Of a DNA stretch of 21,660 nucleotides, positions 7,121-14,552 are shown piece by piece. How positions within the stretch are numbered: the first letter of the stretch is position 1; each line of letters opens with the position of its first letter. The notes below the pieces were generated by a model. It saw only the letters and a list, made by a program, of their open reading frames with translations. It ran no database searches and was not told where the DNA came from. This stretch comes from JANWHZ01 sp035758575. GTDB taxonomy: Bacteria; Patescibacteriota; Saccharimonadia; Saccharimonadales; UBA4665. Where the stretch lies: the NCBI GenBank assembly GCA_035758575.1, contig DASTXH010000074.1, positions 1 through 21,660 on the forward strand, written 5' to 3'. Made by a program: the position numbers and the translations under genes.

Positions 7121-7182
7121 ACTCTCCCTTGGTGGGTCGGAAATCAATACATTTCGGGTATAAAACAATTAAATAGGAGGGT
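7121..7182 (+). promoter_or_regulatory. Pilin ribosome site that can pair with the mRNA 5' end
   Basis: AGGAGG at 7175-7180 is the strongest Shine-Dalgarno sequence in the window, ten bases before the ATG at 7191. GGAGGGT (7176-7182) is complementary to ACTCTCC (7121-7127), near the predicted 5' end, with seven pairs including one G-U. The pairing would hide the ribosome site, so the leader may control pilin translation. Inferred from base pairing only. Confidence 0.4.
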
Positions 7183-7190
7183 GGGCTCTT

Positions 7191-7670
7191 ATGGTCTCAC
7201 TGAAAAAACAAAAAGGTTTCACGATAGTGGAACTCTTAATCGTGATTATCATCATCGGCATCCTCGCCACGTTGGTAATCGTAACGTTCACGGGTATTCA
7301 GGCGAAGGCCCGCGACTCAAAGCGCCAAACTGACTTGAACGCAGTCGACTCACACGTCGAAGCATTCTTTGCGCAGTACGGCTTCTATCCGTCGCTGGCC
7401 GACCTGCAGAGCGCGACCTTCCTGTCGACGTTCCTGAAGGGTTTTGACCCAGCAGCCCTGACCGATCCTAAGGGCGGTGCGCTTTCCGCAACTGTTGGCG
7501 GCACAAACTACGGCTACGTAGCGAGTGGTAGCGATGCTGCCGGTACTTGTAGCAACACAACCGCTACTACCATCACGAGCGGTGTTCCACAAGACAACGG
7601 CTGTTCGAAGTTTGTCATTACCGCTGACCTTGAAGGCGGTGGCACATTCGTCAAGCAAAGCAACACCTGA
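7191..7670 (+). CDS. pilA: Major type IV pilin
   Basis: This is the likely main filament subunit. The 159-residue preprotein has a class III leader MVSLKKQKG, cleaved after Gly9 before FTIVELLIVIIIIGILA, with Glu14 at the conserved mature position 5. The hydrophobic helix continues to about residue 31, followed by an amphipathic helix (GIQAKARDSKRQTDLNAV) and a small globular domain. Cys120 and Cys138 probably form the C-terminal disulfide loop. The gene stands alone between a strong promoter and a perfect terminator, with the best ribosome site in the window, as expected for an abundant subunit. The prepilin peptidase needed for processing is not in the window. Confidence 0.95.
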   Translation: MVSLKKQKGFTIVELLIVIIIIGILATLVIVTFTGIQAKARDSKRQTDLNAVDSHVEAFFAQYGFYPSLADLQSATFLSTFLKGFDPAALTDPKGGALSATVGGTNYGYVASGSDAAGTCSNTTATTITSGVPQDNGCSKFVITADLEGGGTFVKQSNT

Positions 7671-7693
7671 GATAGCAGGATAAGCTTCTGAGA

Positions 7694-7725
7694 ATACCGG
7701 GATGGCAACATCCCGGTATCTTTTT
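7694..7725 (+). terminator. Intrinsic terminator of the pilin transcript
   Basis: An 11-bp perfect stem (7694-7704 with 7709-7719, ATACCGGGATG against its complement) is closed by a GCAA tetraloop and followed by CTTTTTA. It lies 24 bases after the pilin stop and is the only classic terminator in the window. Confidence 0.95.
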
Positions 7726-7754
7726 ATGCAGTAGCTTTCGTCGCCAGCCTCTTG

Positions 7755-7760
7755 TATCAT
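7755..7760 (+). promoter_or_regulatory. -10 element of the minor pilin genes
   Basis: TATCAT at 7755-7760 (five of six) lies just after the pilin terminator and ten bases before the ATG at 7771. There is no Shine-Dalgarno site, so the mRNA would have at most a few leader bases. The -35 region is poor. Confidence 0.4.
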
Positions 7761-7770
7761 AAGCATAAGC

Positions 7771-8166
7771 ATGGCACGCAGAAACGAACAGGGCTTTACG
7801 GTGGTAGAACTAATCCTGACCGTAGTGGCGTTTGCCTTTATTGCTACGGGTATCGCCCAGATATTCCTGGGCATCATCGGCATCCAGCGGCAGGCCGCCT
7901 ACATGGAAACGGCAACCCGGGCGGCACAAACCGAAGTAGAGTCGCTGCGCAACAACAACTACAGCCAGCTGACCGCCGGGCAGACTATCGACTTCAGCAG
8001 CCAACTGCCCAGCTTCCTACCTTCCCCGCGTAGCGGTGGCGTGGTTATCAGTGAACCTACGGCGGGCATCAAGCGCGTTGACGTAACCGTGTCGTACCAA
8101 GAAAATGGCACCACGCGGAAGGTTGAGCTAAGCTCGCTTATCGGCGTCATTGGAATATCGCAATGA
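7771..8166 (+). CDS. Minor pilin / pseudopilin (PilV/GspI-like position)
   Basis: The 131-residue product has a class III prepilin leader MARRNEQG, cleaved after Gly8 before FTVVELILTVVAF, with Glu13 at mature position 5. One N-terminal membrane helix (about 9-31) is followed by a helical stem (QAAYMETATRAAQTEVESLR) and a short beta domain ending in LSSLIGVIGISQ. Minor pilins of this kind usually prime pilus assembly or form the tip complex. It is the first of three such genes, and its stop overlaps the start of the next as ATGA. Assigning it to a particular minor pilin (I/V/H type) is not possible from sequence alone. Confidence 0.88.
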   Translation: MARRNEQGFTVVELILTVVAFAFIATGIAQIFLGIIGIQRQAAYMETATRAAQTEVESLRNNNYSQLTAGQTIDFSSQLPSFLPSPRSGGVVISEPTAGIKRVDVTVSYQENGTTRKVELSSLIGVIGISQ

Positions 8167-8831
8167 GTAAGCGCACTTCACAGCTAGGTTTTACCATTAC
8201 CGAACTGTTGGTGGCGATCATCGTGGGCACTATCCTTTCGGGCGCTATCATGGGCTTTATGACCGACGAGCTGAAACAAAGCACCATTTCACTGGCTAAA
8301 GCCGGACTACTTCACGACGCAGAAGTAGGATTGGATACCGCCGCCAACGACATCCGCCTGTCATCCAATGCCGACGACAACAACCGTTGGCAGGACGCCA
8401 ACGCGCCGGTTGCCGGCAGCCCGTATAGCTGGCAATCCAACAGCACAACCCTTATCCTCGCCACGGCCGCCATAGACACCAGTGGTAATATCATCTGGCA
8501 AGACGCCAACAACTATATCCCTTACAAAAACAATGTTATTTATTTTCTACAAAACGGCACGCTATATAAGCGCATTTTAGCCGCAGATATAGCGGGCAAC
8601 AGCGCCGTTACCTCGTGCCCGTCCGCCAGCGTTACGGCTTCGTGTCCAGCGGACAGAATAATGCTACACAACGTCAGTTCGTTTTCAGTAGCATACCACG
8701 ATGGCAACGGAGATAACGTAACGCCGTCCAATGCGCGTTCTGTCGTGCTTGCAGTAACGTTATCGAAAACAGAGTATAACCAAGCATTAACCGCCAACTA
8801 TACGGCGCAAATGGTATTCCGCAATGATTAA
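8163..8831 (+). CDS. Minor pilin / pseudopilin (PilW/GspJ-like)
   Basis: The 222-residue product has the prepilin leader MSKRTSQLG, cleaved after Gly9 before FTITELLVAIIVG, with Glu14 at mature position 5. A long helix (about 10-60) is followed by a beta-rich globular domain. The sequence ANDIRLSSNADDNNRWQDAN follows the helix, as in PilW/GspJ proteins, and the end (SVVLAVTLSKTEYNQALTAN) is typical of these beta domains. Cysteines in the SCPSASVTASCP segment may form a disulfide. Translation is coupled to the previous gene by a four-base overlap; the next gene's first ATG overlaps this gene's end by eight bases. Confidence 0.87.
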   Translation: MSKRTSQLGFTITELLVAIIVGTILSGAIMGFMTDELKQSTISLAKAGLLHDAEVGLDTAANDIRLSSNADDNNRWQDANAPVAGSPYSWQSNSTTLILATAAIDTSGNIIWQDANNYIPYKNNVIYFLQNGTLYKRILAADIAGNSAVTSCPSASVTASCPADRIMLHNVSSFSVAYHDGNGDNVTPSNARSVVLAVTLSKTEYNQALTANYTAQMVFRND

Positions 8832-10251
8832 CATACATATGCCCGCCCAATTCATGTCCACCAAAAAACAAAATCGCGGCTTCTTGCTGGTTGCAGTACT
8901 GGGTATATTTATCGTCCTATCCATTATCGGTTTCGCACTACTCAGCGAATCAGCAGATCAATACATGCTCGCCACGAACGGCTACTACAACAACAATGCA
9001 CTCTACGCTGCCGAAGCTGGTATTGAACAAACGGTATATCAAGTGAATCAAAATGTAAGTTTTTCTGGCTATACTACCGCACAGACATTCTCCAACAATA
9101 CGACCCAAGGTAAAACTACTTATACCACCACCGTCTCCAATGTAGCCGGCAGTAACGCCAAAACTATAGTATCCAAGGGTGAGATCTTCCGCTACAACAG
9201 CACAACCCCCATGGCGTCACGCACAGTCAAAGTTACGATCGTAGGCACCAACTCCTCCGGTAACTCGGTCATTACCGGGCCGGGCGGTTTGCTCCTGGGC
9301 GGCAGTGCCACTATTACGAATGGACCTGTGTATGTAAATGGATCCATCACGCTATCGGGCGCGTCCTCAATTGGTACATCACAACAACCGCTGAGCGTAA
9401 ATGTCGCAAACGACCAGTGTCCCACCGGGTCGAGCCCCGGCTCAACATACCCACAAGTATGCACTGGCAGTACGCAGCCTATTTCACTCGCCTTCAGTAC
9501 GCACATTTACGGTACCGTATGCGCAACCGGGCAGACCAGCACTGGGCCTAACAATAACATCCAGGGCGGCAGCACCGGCTCCGGATTAGAGTCCGGCTGT
9601 ACGGCGCCCATAGTCTCCACACCGACATACGACCGCGCCGGGCAGATTGCCGCGGTCACCACCACGGCAGCAGGTTCCAGCAACACATACACCTGCCAAA
9701 GTTATCCGTTCAACCGAACATGGACCGCGAACTTAAAACTAACCGGCAACGTCTCTGTAGGCGGCAGCTGCAACATTGTAATCAAAGGTAACGTGTACAT
9801 AACCGGCGATCTTAGCCTTGGCGGCGCTTCTACTATTACCGTAGACAACAGTCTGGGCACCACCCAGCCGGTCGTCATGGTAGATGGCGCTATATCGGTG
9901 GGCGGCTCGGCCAGCCTGGTGGCAAACAGCTCGGGGACTGGCATCAAATTCATCAGCTTCAAGAGTGCAGCATCATGTGGCGCCAACTGTACTAGCCTGT
10001 CCGGCAATGACCTATATAATTCCCAAAACCAAACAACAGTAAGCATTGGTGGCGCTGTAAACCTGCCAGGCATGACGTTCCAGGCATACTGGGGCGAATT
10101 GGTATTGGGTGGCAGCGGTCATGTGGGTGCCGTGGCTGGACAAACCATCAATATGAACGGCGCGGGCACCGTTGTATTTGGCACTATACTCTCTTCCGGT
10201 ACGCAGACCTGGACGATTACCAGCTACCAGCAAAAATATGGCTCTCTATAA
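8824..10251 (+). CDS. Large PilX-like minor pilin with beta-solenoid domain, probable tip adhesin
   Basis: The 475-residue product has a type III-like signal (KKQNRG, cut after Gly19) followed by the helix FLLVAVLGIFIVLSIIGFAL. The Glu normally at mature position 5 is missing, as in GspK-type tip subunits. A PilX-like segment ALYAAEAGIEQTVYQVNQ (59-76) follows. From about 153 to 455 the chain has repeated short beta motifs such as LLLGGSATI, ITLSGASSI, LSLGGASTI, ISVGGSASL and LVLGGSGHV, suggesting a beta-solenoid, with eight cysteines. ATG 8824 overlaps the upstream stop (8829-8831). ATG 8854 would give a nine-residue leader like the other pilins here and is a real alternative start. No terminator follows. 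Confidence 0.82.
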   Translation: MINIHMPAQFMSTKKQNRGFLLVAVLGIFIVLSIIGFALLSESADQYMLATNGYYNNNALYAAEAGIEQTVYQVNQNVSFSGYTTAQTFSNNTTQGKTTYTTTVSNVAGSNAKTIVSKGEIFRYNSTTPMASRTVKVTIVGTNSSGNSVITGPGGLLLGGSATITNGPVYVNGSITLSGASSIGTSQQPLSVNVANDQCPTGSSPGSTYPQVCTGSTQPISLAFSTHIYGTVCATGQTSTGPNNNIQGGSTGSGLESGCTAPIVSTPTYDRAGQIAAVTTTAAGSSNTYTCQSYPFNRTWTANLKLTGNVSVGGSCNIVIKGNVYITGDLSLGGASTITVDNSLGTTQPVVMVDGAISVGGSASLVANSSGTGIKFISFKSAASCGANCTSLSGNDLYNSQNQTTVSIGGAVNLPGMTFQAYWGELVLGGSGHVGAVAGQTINMNGAGTVVFGTILSSGTQTWTITSYQQKYGSL

Positions 10252-10272
10252 TGCCAAAAGGCACCGGCCGCA

Positions 10273-10281
10273 TGCTATACT
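10273..10281 (+). promoter_or_regulatory. Extended -10 promoter of pilM-pilN-pilO
   Basis: TGCTATACT at 10273-10281 is an extended -10 (TGn + TATACT) in the 61-base gap after the large minor pilin. The start would be near 10288, and the ribosome site AGAGG (10298-10302) lies ten bases before the ATG at 10313. Confidence 0.6.
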
Positions 10282-10312
10282 GTGAATACTTACTGCTAGA
10301 GGTTATTGCTTG

Positions 10313-11401
10313 ATGGGCAGCATCACCACCAATACGCCGGTTCTTTTGCACGACAAGCCACTTTTTGGCTTGGATGTTGGGCACGGTTCGCTCAAGGTAA
10401 TGCAAGTAGACATCCGCGGCAAGCACGCAGCTATGCCTCGTATTCTGGGCTATGGCACTATTTCATTTGACCCGGCGGCGCTCGACAATGGCGTAATAAA
10501 AAAACCGGAGCTTATTGCGGAAGCCCTGCACCGGCTTTTTACACGCCAGATGATCGGCGAGATTACCACTAAGCGTATTGCTGTCGCCATTCCCTCCTAT
10601 CGCTCGTTTTCCCGCTCGATGCAGCTGCCAAAGCTGTCGCCCAAAGATCTGAAACAAGCCGTCCAACTGGAGGCCGAACAGTATATCCCCGTCCCGCTCG
10701 ACGGGCTGTATCTTGATTACACACGGACGCGAGAGAATAAAGAGACCGACGACTACTTGGCGGTAGGTGTACCGAGAGAGATCGTAGACTCCTATGTTAC
10801 GCTGGCCCGTATGGTGGGCCTAGAAATAATGCTGGTGGAAACAACTATGGCCGCGGACTCGCGCTTGTTTGCGCGCAGCCAGCGCAACGACATATCCAGC
10901 GTTATCATCGACTTTGGTTCGCTATCGGCAGATATCAGCATTTTTAATAATAAAGCCACGCTGGTCACCGGAACAGTACCCGCTGGCGGATTGGTGTTTA
11001 CGAATAACATCAAAGACGGGCTCAAGATAACCTTTGCCGAAGCGGCCGTCATTAAAACCCGCTACGGGCTAAGCGTCAGCAAGCGACAGGCAGAGATTTT
11101 GGCCGCCCTGGAGCCAACGCTGCAGCAACTGACCAAAGAGATCCGACGCATGATTCGCTATCACGAAGAGCACTACGACACTGATAAGCCTATCGGCCAG
11201 GTAATTGTATTCGGCGGCGGCGCAAACATGCCGGGCTTGAGCGAATATCTTACCAACAACTTACGGCTACCGGTGCGTATCCATGACCCGTGGCAATACC
11301 TCAACTATACTGGCTTGCAAGCGCCTAACAAGGCAGATAAGCTCATGTATGCTACGGTAGCGGGATTGAGCCTGGTGCATTCTAGGGAGTTGTTCGTATG
11401 A
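10313..11401 (+). CDS. pilM: PilM, actin-like type IV pilus assembly protein
   Basis: PilM is the cytoplasmic actin-fold protein that binds the N-terminal tail of PilN and links the PilNO ring to the motor. The 362-residue product has the family opening FGLDVGHGSLKVMQVD (18-33), the SHS2-like insert including LPKLSPKDLKQAVQLEAEQY (105-124), the IIDFGSLSADISIF phosphate-2 region (198-211) and the adenosine motif VFGGGANMPGLSEYL (299-313). I choose ATG 10313 rather than the TTG three bases upstream. The stop overlaps the pilN start as ATGA. Length is normal. Confidence 0.95.
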   Translation: MGSITTNTPVLLHDKPLFGLDVGHGSLKVMQVDIRGKHAAMPRILGYGTISFDPAALDNGVIKKPELIAEALHRLFTRQMIGEITTKRIAVAIPSYRSFSRSMQLPKLSPKDLKQAVQLEAEQYIPVPLDGLYLDYTRTRENKETDDYLAVGVPREIVDSYVTLARMVGLEIMLVETTMAADSRLFARSQRNDISSVIIDFGSLSADISIFNNKATLVTGTVPAGGLVFTNNIKDGLKITFAEAAVIKTRYGLSVSKRQAEILAALEPTLQQLTKEIRRMIRYHEEHYDTDKPIGQVIVFGGGANMPGLSEYLTNNLRLPVRIHDPWQYLNYTGLQAPNKADKLMYATVAGLSLVHSRELFV

Positions 11402-12003
11402 TCAACCTACTGCCGACTGAGCTAAAAGATTCTTATCGGTACGCGCACCGCAACACCAGTTTACTCCGTTGGGTTATTGCATTAGTGGTAGGCATGGCGG
11501 GGTTATTTGGGCTAAGCACCGCTGGACTCATCTACATGCAACAGACCACACGCACATATGCCAACCAAGCCAGCAGTGCGCAGACATCACTACAGCAGCA
11601 GAATCTTTCGGGTACACAAGCGCAGGTAAAAAGCATCAGCGGCAGCCTACAACTGGCCGTGCAAGTTTTGTCCAAAGAAGTACTGTTTTCTAAACTTTTT
11701 ACGCAGCTGGCTGCTGTAATGCCCAGTAATGCAGTACTGACCGACCTAAACATCACCCAAGCGCAAACCGCGGTCAATGTCACCGCCGATACCACCGATT
11801 ACAATGCCGCGACCCAGTTGCAAGTAAACTTAGCAGACCCAAATAACAAAATATTCAGCCGCGCCGACATCGTGAGCATCACCTGCAACACCAGCACTTC
11901 TCAAACCGGCTTGGCGGCACACTATCCCTGCGTAGTAAGCATACGGGCGTTGTTTGCTACCAACAACCCGTTCCTGCTCATAAACGACAAGGCCGCACAA
12001 TAA
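11398..12003 (+). CDS. pilN: PilN, inner-membrane pilus alignment protein
   Basis: PilN spans the membrane once and forms a complex with PilO and PilM. The 201-residue protein begins MINLLPTELK, which carries the INLLP motif known to dock into PilM. A single membrane helix lies near 23-47, followed by a Gln/Ser-rich coiled region (50-85) and a ferredoxin-like domain that includes LFTQLAAVMPSNAVLTDLNI. Two cysteines 16 residues apart near 160-176 (from CNTS to YPC) may form a disulfide outside the membrane. It overlaps pilM by four bases and is followed two bases later by pilO. Confidence 0.92.
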   Translation: MINLLPTELKDSYRYAHRNTSLLRWVIALVVGMAGLFGLSTAGLIYMQQTTRTYANQASSAQTSLQQQNLSGTQAQVKSISGSLQLAVQVLSKEVLFSKLFTQLAAVMPSNAVLTDLNITQAQTAVNVTADTTDYNAATQLQVNLADPNNKIFSRADIVSITCNTSTSQTGLAAHYPCVVSIRALFATNNPFLLINDKAAQ

Positions 12004-12005
12004 TT

Positions 12006-12602
12006 ATGAAAAGTAAATACGCCTACTATCTTATGCTTGGCCTGCTCGGGCTCCTGGTGCTTGGCCTGATCGGTGGTGCATATGGCGCAAACAAACTACT
12101 TACGAACGAATCAAGGCAGCTGCTGCGCAACCGTCTGCAAATCAGTGTGCTGGCTGACGAACAAACACAGCTGACCAAAGCCAAGACCGATATCAAAAAA
12201 TATCAGGACTTGGCCACCATAGCCCAGAGCGTGGTACCACAGGACAAAGACCAGGCGCAGACCGTACGGCAGATTGTAGATATCGCCGCCGCCCACAACA
12301 TCGCGCTTAGTTCCATCACTTTCCCGGCCTCCACGCTTGGCACAACCACGACCGGTGCCACCGCTCACAATCTATCCCAGCTAGCACCAGTAACTGGTAT
12401 CGCCGGGGTATACAGCCTGCAGCTAACGGTACAATCCGACGCCACCAACCCCATTTCGTATAGCCAATTTATCAGCTTTCTGACCGCACTAGAGCACAAC
12501 CGGCGCACAGCACTTGTCGGTAGCGTCACCCTACAGCCAAACGAAAAAGACCGCAGTAAATTGTCGTTCACATTGGCGCTACAGGAGTACATAAAGCCAT
12601 GA
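12006..12602 (+). CDS. pilO: PilO-like pilus assembly protein
   Basis: PilO pairs with PilN through its coiled-coil and ferredoxin-like domains. The 198-residue product has a short cytoplasmic start, one membrane helix (about 7-28), a helical segment rich in Gln, Lys and Asp (30-95, ending VVPQDKDQAQTVRQIVDIAA) and a beta-alpha domain with ALSSITFPAST and the YSLQLTVQSDATNPISYSQF block (from about 136). This pattern, and the location directly after pilN, fit PilO. The stop overlaps the following gene's start as ATGA. Confidence 0.88.
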   Translation: MKSKYAYYLMLGLLGLLVLGLIGGAYGANKLLTNESRQLLRNRLQISVLADEQTQLTKAKTDIKKYQDLATIAQSVVPQDKDQAQTVRQIVDIAAAHNIALSSITFPASTLGTTTTGATAHNLSQLAPVTGIAGVYSLQLTVQSDATNPISYSQFISFLTALEHNRRTALVGSVTLQPNEKDRSKLSFTLALQEYIKP

Positions 12603-12904
12603 AACAATCCATCAACCTTACTTCGCTCCTAAGTAGCGTGCGCACACTCGCGCCAAAGCTGTTACGCTTCTCGGTCATATTTTTCGTGTTACTACTGGCC
12701 GCTGTGTATGGCTTTGTACTAATGCGCGTACAGACACTCAGTAACGTCCAGCCCAGCGATGCGGATGTTAGCGCCCAGGTAAAACTGTCAGCTTCACCTC
12801 ACATAAATCCTAGCGTAGTCCAGCAAATGCAGTCCCTGCAAGACAATAGCGTCGGTGTTCACACATTGTTCGACCAGGCTCGCAGCAACCCGTTCCAAGA
12901 ATAA
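12599..12904 (+). CDS. Small single-pass membrane protein in the PilP position
   Basis: The 101-residue product has a basic N-terminus, one membrane helix (about 20-43, LLRFSVIFFVLLLAAVYGFV) and a short external tail ending FDQARSNPFQE. It is the fourth gene of pilM-pilN-pilO, coupled by an ATGA overlap, exactly where pilP lies in secretin-bearing bacteria. It has no lipobox and lacks the beta domain with which PilP meets the secretin PilQ. The terminal NPF resembles the short PF motif at the start of the PilP beta domain, but that may be chance. A role stabilising the PilNO ring is inferred; I do not recognise a family. Confidence 0.75.
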   Translation: MKQSINLTSLLSSVRTLAPKLLRFSVIFFVLLLAAVYGFVLMRVQTLSNVQPSDADVSAQVKLSASPHINPSVVQQMQSLQDNSVGVHTLFDQARSNPFQE

Positions 12905-12906
12905 CC

Positions 12907-13497
12907 CTACGGTGTATTACTATCACCACCGTGATTATTTTCGTGAGCCTCAAAGGCTTCGCGGGCAGCTAGTATCTTTTTGGCGTACATATCAGGGTCG
13001 GGGCAATAGGTGAAGATAAACTTGCTGCGCTCGCCGGCGGTTTCGGCATGAAGTGTACCGTAACCAAAGAAAAGCTGCAGCAGGCCGTTTTGTTCTACGG
13101 TAATGTCTTCCAGGTCGTCCAGTGACAGCTGGCTGGATTCGGTTGTGGTCAGCCCTGACTGGCCAATTTGCGTTAGGCTGTCACTAGTAATAATCCATCG
13201 GTTGGCGGTATATACCATGGTGGTTATATATACGTACAGCAGTGTGGCAATCACCACCAGGGCACCCCCAAGTGTTATGCCCAACTTCTGTTGGTCGGAA
13301 AAACTATCGAGGTAATATGGCGCGAGTACAGCGGCAACGGCACCGCCCACAATAAGAATGGCCGAAATAAAGTACGCCGGGAAAAGACCTATGGGCGAAC
13401 GTTTGATCTCACAAATCACCACTTCCCCGGGCTGCATGGTCTCCAATGGGTTGTCGACGCGCTGTATATTTTCGAGAGAGGGTGTATCTGGATTCAT
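12907..13497 (-). CDS. Membrane protein with bacterial PH domain
   Basis: The 196-residue product has two membrane helices (about 36-60 and 72-95) followed by a bPH2-type pleckstrin-like domain (about 98-180), with the characteristic YTANRWIITSDSLTQIGQSG and LSLDDLEDITVEQNGLLQLF. The pairing of two helices and a PH domain is common in small YdbS/YdbT-like proteins of unknown role. The end is hydrophilic and His/Asn-rich. The ATG at 13497 lies 15 bases after the ruvB stop, so it may be the last gene of the ruv operon, but a TATAAT seven bases upstream gives it its own leaderless start as well. Function is unknown. Confidence 0.82.
   Translation of the reverse strand: MNPDTPSLENIQRVDNPLETMQPGEVVICEIKRSPIGLFPAYFISAILIVGGAVAAVLAPYYLDSFSDQQKLGITLGGALVVIATLLYVYITTMVYTANRWIITSDSLTQIGQSGLTTTESSQLSLDDLEDITVEQNGLLQLFFGYGTLHAETAGERSKFIFTYCPDPDMYAKKILAAREAFEAHENNHGGDSNTP
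12909..12932. other. Weak hairpin at the convergent pil/PH gene ends
   Basis: ACGGTG (12909-12914) pairs with CACCGT (12927-12932) around a 12-base loop; GATTATTTTCG follows on the plus strand. It lies two codons inside the end of the minus-strand gene and just past the pil operon stop. It may act as a weak terminator; the T-run is interrupted. Confidence 0.25.
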
Positions 13498-13504
13498 GGT
13501 ATGT

Positions 13505-13510
13505 ATTATA
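13505..13510 (-). promoter_or_regulatory. Perfect -10 element, leaderless start for the PH-domain gene
   Basis: TATAAT (13510-13505, minus strand) lies seven bases before the ATG at 13497 and directly after the ruvB stop (13515-13513). No Shine-Dalgarno site is present and no -35 is seen. Confidence 0.55.
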
Positions 13511-13512
13511 TT

Positions 13513-14550
13513 CTATATCAAACGGGGCTGATCTGGCGCAACAGTTGGTGGTGTTTTTTGCAAGTGCCGGTAGGCTTTGATAGTTACTTTGCGACCGCGC
13601 GGCGTGCGCTCCAGCAGACCCATTTGCATCAAATATGGCTCTATGAAATCTTCAAGCGTACCGCGCTCTTCAGCCGTCAGCGCAGCCAGCGTTTCTATAC
13701 CAACCGGGCCGCCGTCGTAGTTTTCGATAATTTTCTCCAGCAGCATACGGTCAGCGGGATCAAGGCCTAGCTCATCTACCTCAAGTAACGCTAGTGCACG
13801 TGCCGCAATTGAACTGTCTATCGCGCCATTGCCATGCACTTCGGCGTAGTCGCGGACGCGCTTTAGTAGGCGGTTCGCTATGCGTGGTGTCAGCCGGGCG
13901 CGGCGGGCCAGTTCTTCGGCGGCGGCACGCTCTATGCGCACGTCCAAGATACCGGCGGCGCGCTCGATGATCTGCCGCACTTCGTCGGGATTATAAAACT
14001 CCAGGCGATGGATCAGGCCAAAACGGTCGCGCAGTGGTGCGGCTAAGGCGCCGGTGCGAGTGGTGGCGCCAATGATGGTAAACTTTGGCAAATCCAGCCG
14101 CAAACTCTTGGCCGACGGCCCTTTGCCCAGCATAATGTCCAGCTTGAAGTCTTCCATAGCGCTATACAGCACTTCTTCTACGGTACGCGGCAAACGGTGA
14201 ATTTCGTCGATAAACAAAATATCGCCATCCTGCAGGTTGGTCAGCAGACTTGCCAAATCACCGGCGCGCTCTACGGCCGGCCCGCTGGTGATGCGGATAG
14301 TGGCGCCCATTTCGTTAGCGATGACGCTAGCCATCGTGGTCTTGCCGAGGCCCGGCGGGCCATATAACAAAATGTGGTCGATAGGTTCGCTGCGTTTTTT
14401 GGCTGCAGCTATGGCCAGCTGCAAATTCTTTTTCAGCCGCTCCTGACCAATGTAGTTGGCAAAATCTTTCGGCCTGAGCGTATTTTCCAGCTCGGCCTCT
14501 TGCTGTTCATTCCCTTCATCAAGCGTGGTAGTCACAATGCGGTCTATCAT
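13513..14550 (-). CDS. ruvB: RuvB, Holliday junction branch-migration motor
   Basis: RuvB is the hexameric AAA+ helicase that, with RuvA, drives branch migration of Holliday junctions. The 345-residue protein has the family lead-in TLRPKDFANYIGQERLKKNL (24-43), Walker A GPPGLGKTT (64-72), Walker B FIDEIHRL (113-120), sensor 1 IGATTRTG (160-167), and the arginine finger in PLRDRFG (R174). The C-terminal winged helix includes NYDGGPVGIETLAALTAEER and EPYLMQMGLLERTPRGR. Length is normal. The start is two bases after ruvA's stop, so ruvA and ruvB are co-transcribed. Confidence 0.98.
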   Translation of the reverse strand: MIDRIVTTTLDEGNEQQEAELENTLRPKDFANYIGQERLKKNLQLAIAAAKKRSEPIDHILLYGPPGLGKTTMASVIANEMGATIRITSGPAVERAGDLASLLTNLQDGDILFIDEIHRLPRTVEEVLYSAMEDFKLDIMLGKGPSAKSLRLDLPKFTIIGATTRTGALAAPLRDRFGLIHRLEFYNPDEVRQIIERAAGILDVRIERAAAEELARRARLTPRIANRLLKRVRDYAEVHGNGAIDSSIAARALALLEVDELGLDPADRMLLEKIIENYDGGPVGIETLAALTAEERGTLEDFIEPYLMQMGLLERTPRGRKVTIKAYRHLQKTPPTVAPDQPRLI

Positions 14551-14552
14551 GC

